A stretch of 7,262 nt of DNA, taken from the NCBI RefSeq assembly GCF_947253225.1, contig NZ_CAMXYR010000065.1, positions 1 to 7,262 on the forward strand. Reading direction: 5' to 3'. Both the position numbers and the translations under genes were made by a program. The DNA is from an uncultured Anaerococcus sp. (lineage in GTDB: Bacteria > Bacillota > Clostridia > Tissierellales > Peptoniphilaceae). Below the pieces are notes generated by a model that saw only the letters and a program-made list of their open reading frames with translations, made no database searches and was not told the DNA's origin. Of the stretch, positions 6,037-7,262 are shown one piece after another. The number at the start of each line of letters is the position of its first letter. Position 1 is the stretch's first letter.

Positions 6037-6065
6037 ATTCTATCACAAGTTTGTTAAAAATTAAA
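6037..6065 (-). promoter_or_regulatory. Candidate promoter of the azlCD operon
   Basis: On the - strand TAGAAT (6037-6042) is spaced 17 bp from TTTAAT (6060-6065). The -10 differs from consensus at one position, while the -35 is weak. It lies 25 bp upstream of the azlC start codon. Confidence 0.45.
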
Positions 6066-6095
6066 TAATAGTTTAATAACTTGCATTAAACTTGT
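6045..6095. promoter_or_regulatory. 8-bp inverted repeat between divergent promoters, candidate operator
   Basis: ACAAGTTT (6045-6052) and AAACTTGT (6088-6095) are perfect inverted copies centred at 6070. Each lies in the promoter spacer next to the -10 of one divergent unit. The symmetry would let one regulator act on both azlCD and the oxidoreductase gene; this is inference from position. Confidence 0.35.
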
Positions 6096-6100
6096 ATAAT
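6072..6100 (+). promoter_or_regulatory. Candidate promoter of the FAD-dependent dehydrogenase gene
   Basis: TATAAT at 6095-6100, with a second overlapping TATAAT at 6100-6105, follows a weak -35 (TTTAAT, 6072-6077) at 17 bp. AAAGGAG (6119-6125) then precedes the ATG at 6131. Confidence 0.5.
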
Positions 6101-6130
6101 ATAATAGGCTAATTATGTAAAGGAGTAAGT

Positions 6131-7262
6131 ATGAAAAATTATGATATCGTTGTTGTAGGAGCAGGAGCGGCGGGAGCTTTTCTTGCTTACGAGCTAACGA
6201 AGTTAAAGACTGACAAGAAGGTTTTAATCCTTGACGGGGGCAGGCGAGTAGCAAATAGAACTTGTCCCATCACAGAAGGCAAGGTAGACCATTGTATAGG
6301 CTGTAAGCCTTGCAACATCATGTACGGCTTTGGTGGGGCGGGTACTCTATCAGACGGCAAGTACAACATCACAACTAACTTTGGAGGAGACCTTCACGAA
6401 TACATAGGCGAAAAGAAAGCCATGGAGTTAATGGAATATGTGGATGAGGTTCTTATGGACTTTGACGGAGGAGATGACCTAGAGTTATACTCAACTGACA
6501 AAAACGACCTAAAGACCAAGTGCCTCCGCCATGACCTCCACTTATTATCAGCCAAGGTTCGTCACTTTGGAACTGATAGAAACAAGGTAATCCTTCAAAG
6601 AATTTACGACTATGTTAAAGAAACAATTGACTTTGAATTTAACACAATGGTTGAGAAAGTGGACTTTGAGGATGGCAAGTACATTATCCACACCAAGGAT
6701 GAAAGCTACAGGGCAGATGACCTTGTTCTTGCAGCAGGTAGGTCAGGCTCTAAGTGGATAGCAGATGTGTGTGATAAGTTTGAAGTAGGCCTTAAAAGAA
6801 ACAGAGTCGATATAGGGGTGAGGGTAGAAGTTCCAGCTGAAGTCTTTAAGCACATCACAGATGATGTCTATGAGGCAAAAATCATGTATCAAACCAAGCA
6901 ATACAATGATGTGGTAAGAACTTTCTGTATGAACCCTTATGGCCATGTGGTAACAGAAAATACCAATGGCATCCTAACTGTTAATGGTCATTCATTTACA
7001 GACCCAAAGCTTCAATCAGAAAACACCAACTTCGCCCTCCTTGTAACCAACAAGTTTACAGAGCCTTTCGAGGATTCGAATGAATATGGAGAATCAATAG
7101 CTAGATTATCAAATATGCTAGGTGGAGGAGTTTTGATGCAAAGATTTGGAGACCTTATCAAGGGACGACGTTCCTCAGAAAGAAGAATGGCTAAGTCTTT
7201 CACCCACCCAACCTTGAATGCAACAGCAGGAGATCTATCTCTTGTAATGCCAAAAAGACAAC
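6131..7262 (+). CDS. COG2509-type FAD-dependent dehydrogenase, 5' part (end outside window)
   Basis: The first 377 codons are present and the frame is still open at the window edge. Residues 5-35 form an FAD-binding Rossmann segment (VVVGAGAAG with the GxGxxG at 10-15, closing with Asp35 where Glu is usual). A cysteine cluster follows (Cys45-Pro, Cys55, Cys58, Cys61: CIGCKPC), then GFGGAGTLSDGK at 66-77, the block RHFGTDRNKV at 144-153 and a second dinucleotide-fold strand VLAAGRSG at 199-206. These blocks in this order are the hallmarks of the uncharacterised FAD-dependent dehydrogenase family COG2509. The protein is cytosolic, with no signal peptide. It lacks the extra N-terminal domain of ~80 residues that some members carry, because the ATG at 6131 follows a good AAAGGAG at 5 bp. 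The substrate is unknown; a redox role involving the conserved cysteines is inference. It is divergent from azlC. Confidence 0.85.
   Translation, partial: MKNYDIVVVGAGAAGAFLAYELTKLKTDKKVLILDGGRRVANRTCPITEGKVDHCIGCKPCNIMYGFGGAGTLSDGKYNITTNFGGDLHEYIGEKKAMELMEYVDEVLMDFDGGDDLELYSTDKNDLKTKCLRHDLHLLSAKVRHFGTDRNKVILQRIYDYVKETIDFEFNTMVEKVDFEDGKYIIHTKDESYRADDLVLAAGRSGSKWIADVCDKFEVGLKRNRVDIGVRVEVPAEVFKHITDDVYEAKIMYQTKQYNDVVRTFCMNPYGHVVTENTNGILTVNGHSFTDPKLQSENTNFALLVTNKFTEPFEDSNEYGESIARLSNMLGGGVLMQRFGDLIKGRRSSERRMAKSFTHPTLNATAGDLSLVMPKRQ

Noticed and set aside
6054..7203. Several short - strand open frames opposite the FAD-dependent dehydrogenase gene
   Set aside because: The + strand frame has clear family motifs throughout; the antisense frames are short, lack motifs and ribosome binding sites.

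Overview
The window is low-GC, AT-rich DNA with strong AGGAG-type ribosome binding sites and tight gene packing. The lysine/aspartate-rich, sortase-anchored repeat protein and the protein styles point to a Firmicutes anaerobe, most likely a Gram-positive anaerobic coccus of the Anaerococcus/Peptoniphilus/Finegoldia group (Tissierellia). That assignment is inferred from protein style, not from a marker gene. I see no tRNA, rRNA, CRISPR array, transposase or phage structural gene.

Layout. (1) 1-1895, + strand: the 3' part of a large cell-wall surface protein, with three ~100-residue Ig-like repeats, three LTDxEK...TYPDGS modules and a C-terminal sorting signal with a non-canonical NVKTG motif. 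A strong terminator follows. (2) 2093-3071, + strand: a promoter with a paired direct repeat, then a two-gene unit of an XRE-type regulator and an ImmA/IrrE-type zinc peptidase overlapping by one base (TAATG). (3) 3188-3228: a bidirectional terminator between converging units. (4) 6012-3232, - strand: azlC, azlD and a 579-residue P-loop protein with HPr-kinase/PEP-carboxykinase features, probably one operon. (5) 6013-6130: a compact divergent promoter region containing an 8-bp inverted repeat. (6) 6131 to the window end, + strand: the first 377 codons of a COG2509-type FAD-dependent dehydrogenase.

How the genes work together. The XRE/ImmA pair looks like a self-contained repressor/anti-repressor-peptidase switch, with no mobile-element genes visible beside it. 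AzlC and AzlD form a branched-chain amino acid exporter. The P-loop protein downstream has no assigned job and is the least explained large gene here. I found no clearly novel multi-gene system. The most rewarding items are the HPrK/PEPCK-like protein, the mosaic repeats and variant sorting signal of the surface protein, and the two candidate operator regions.
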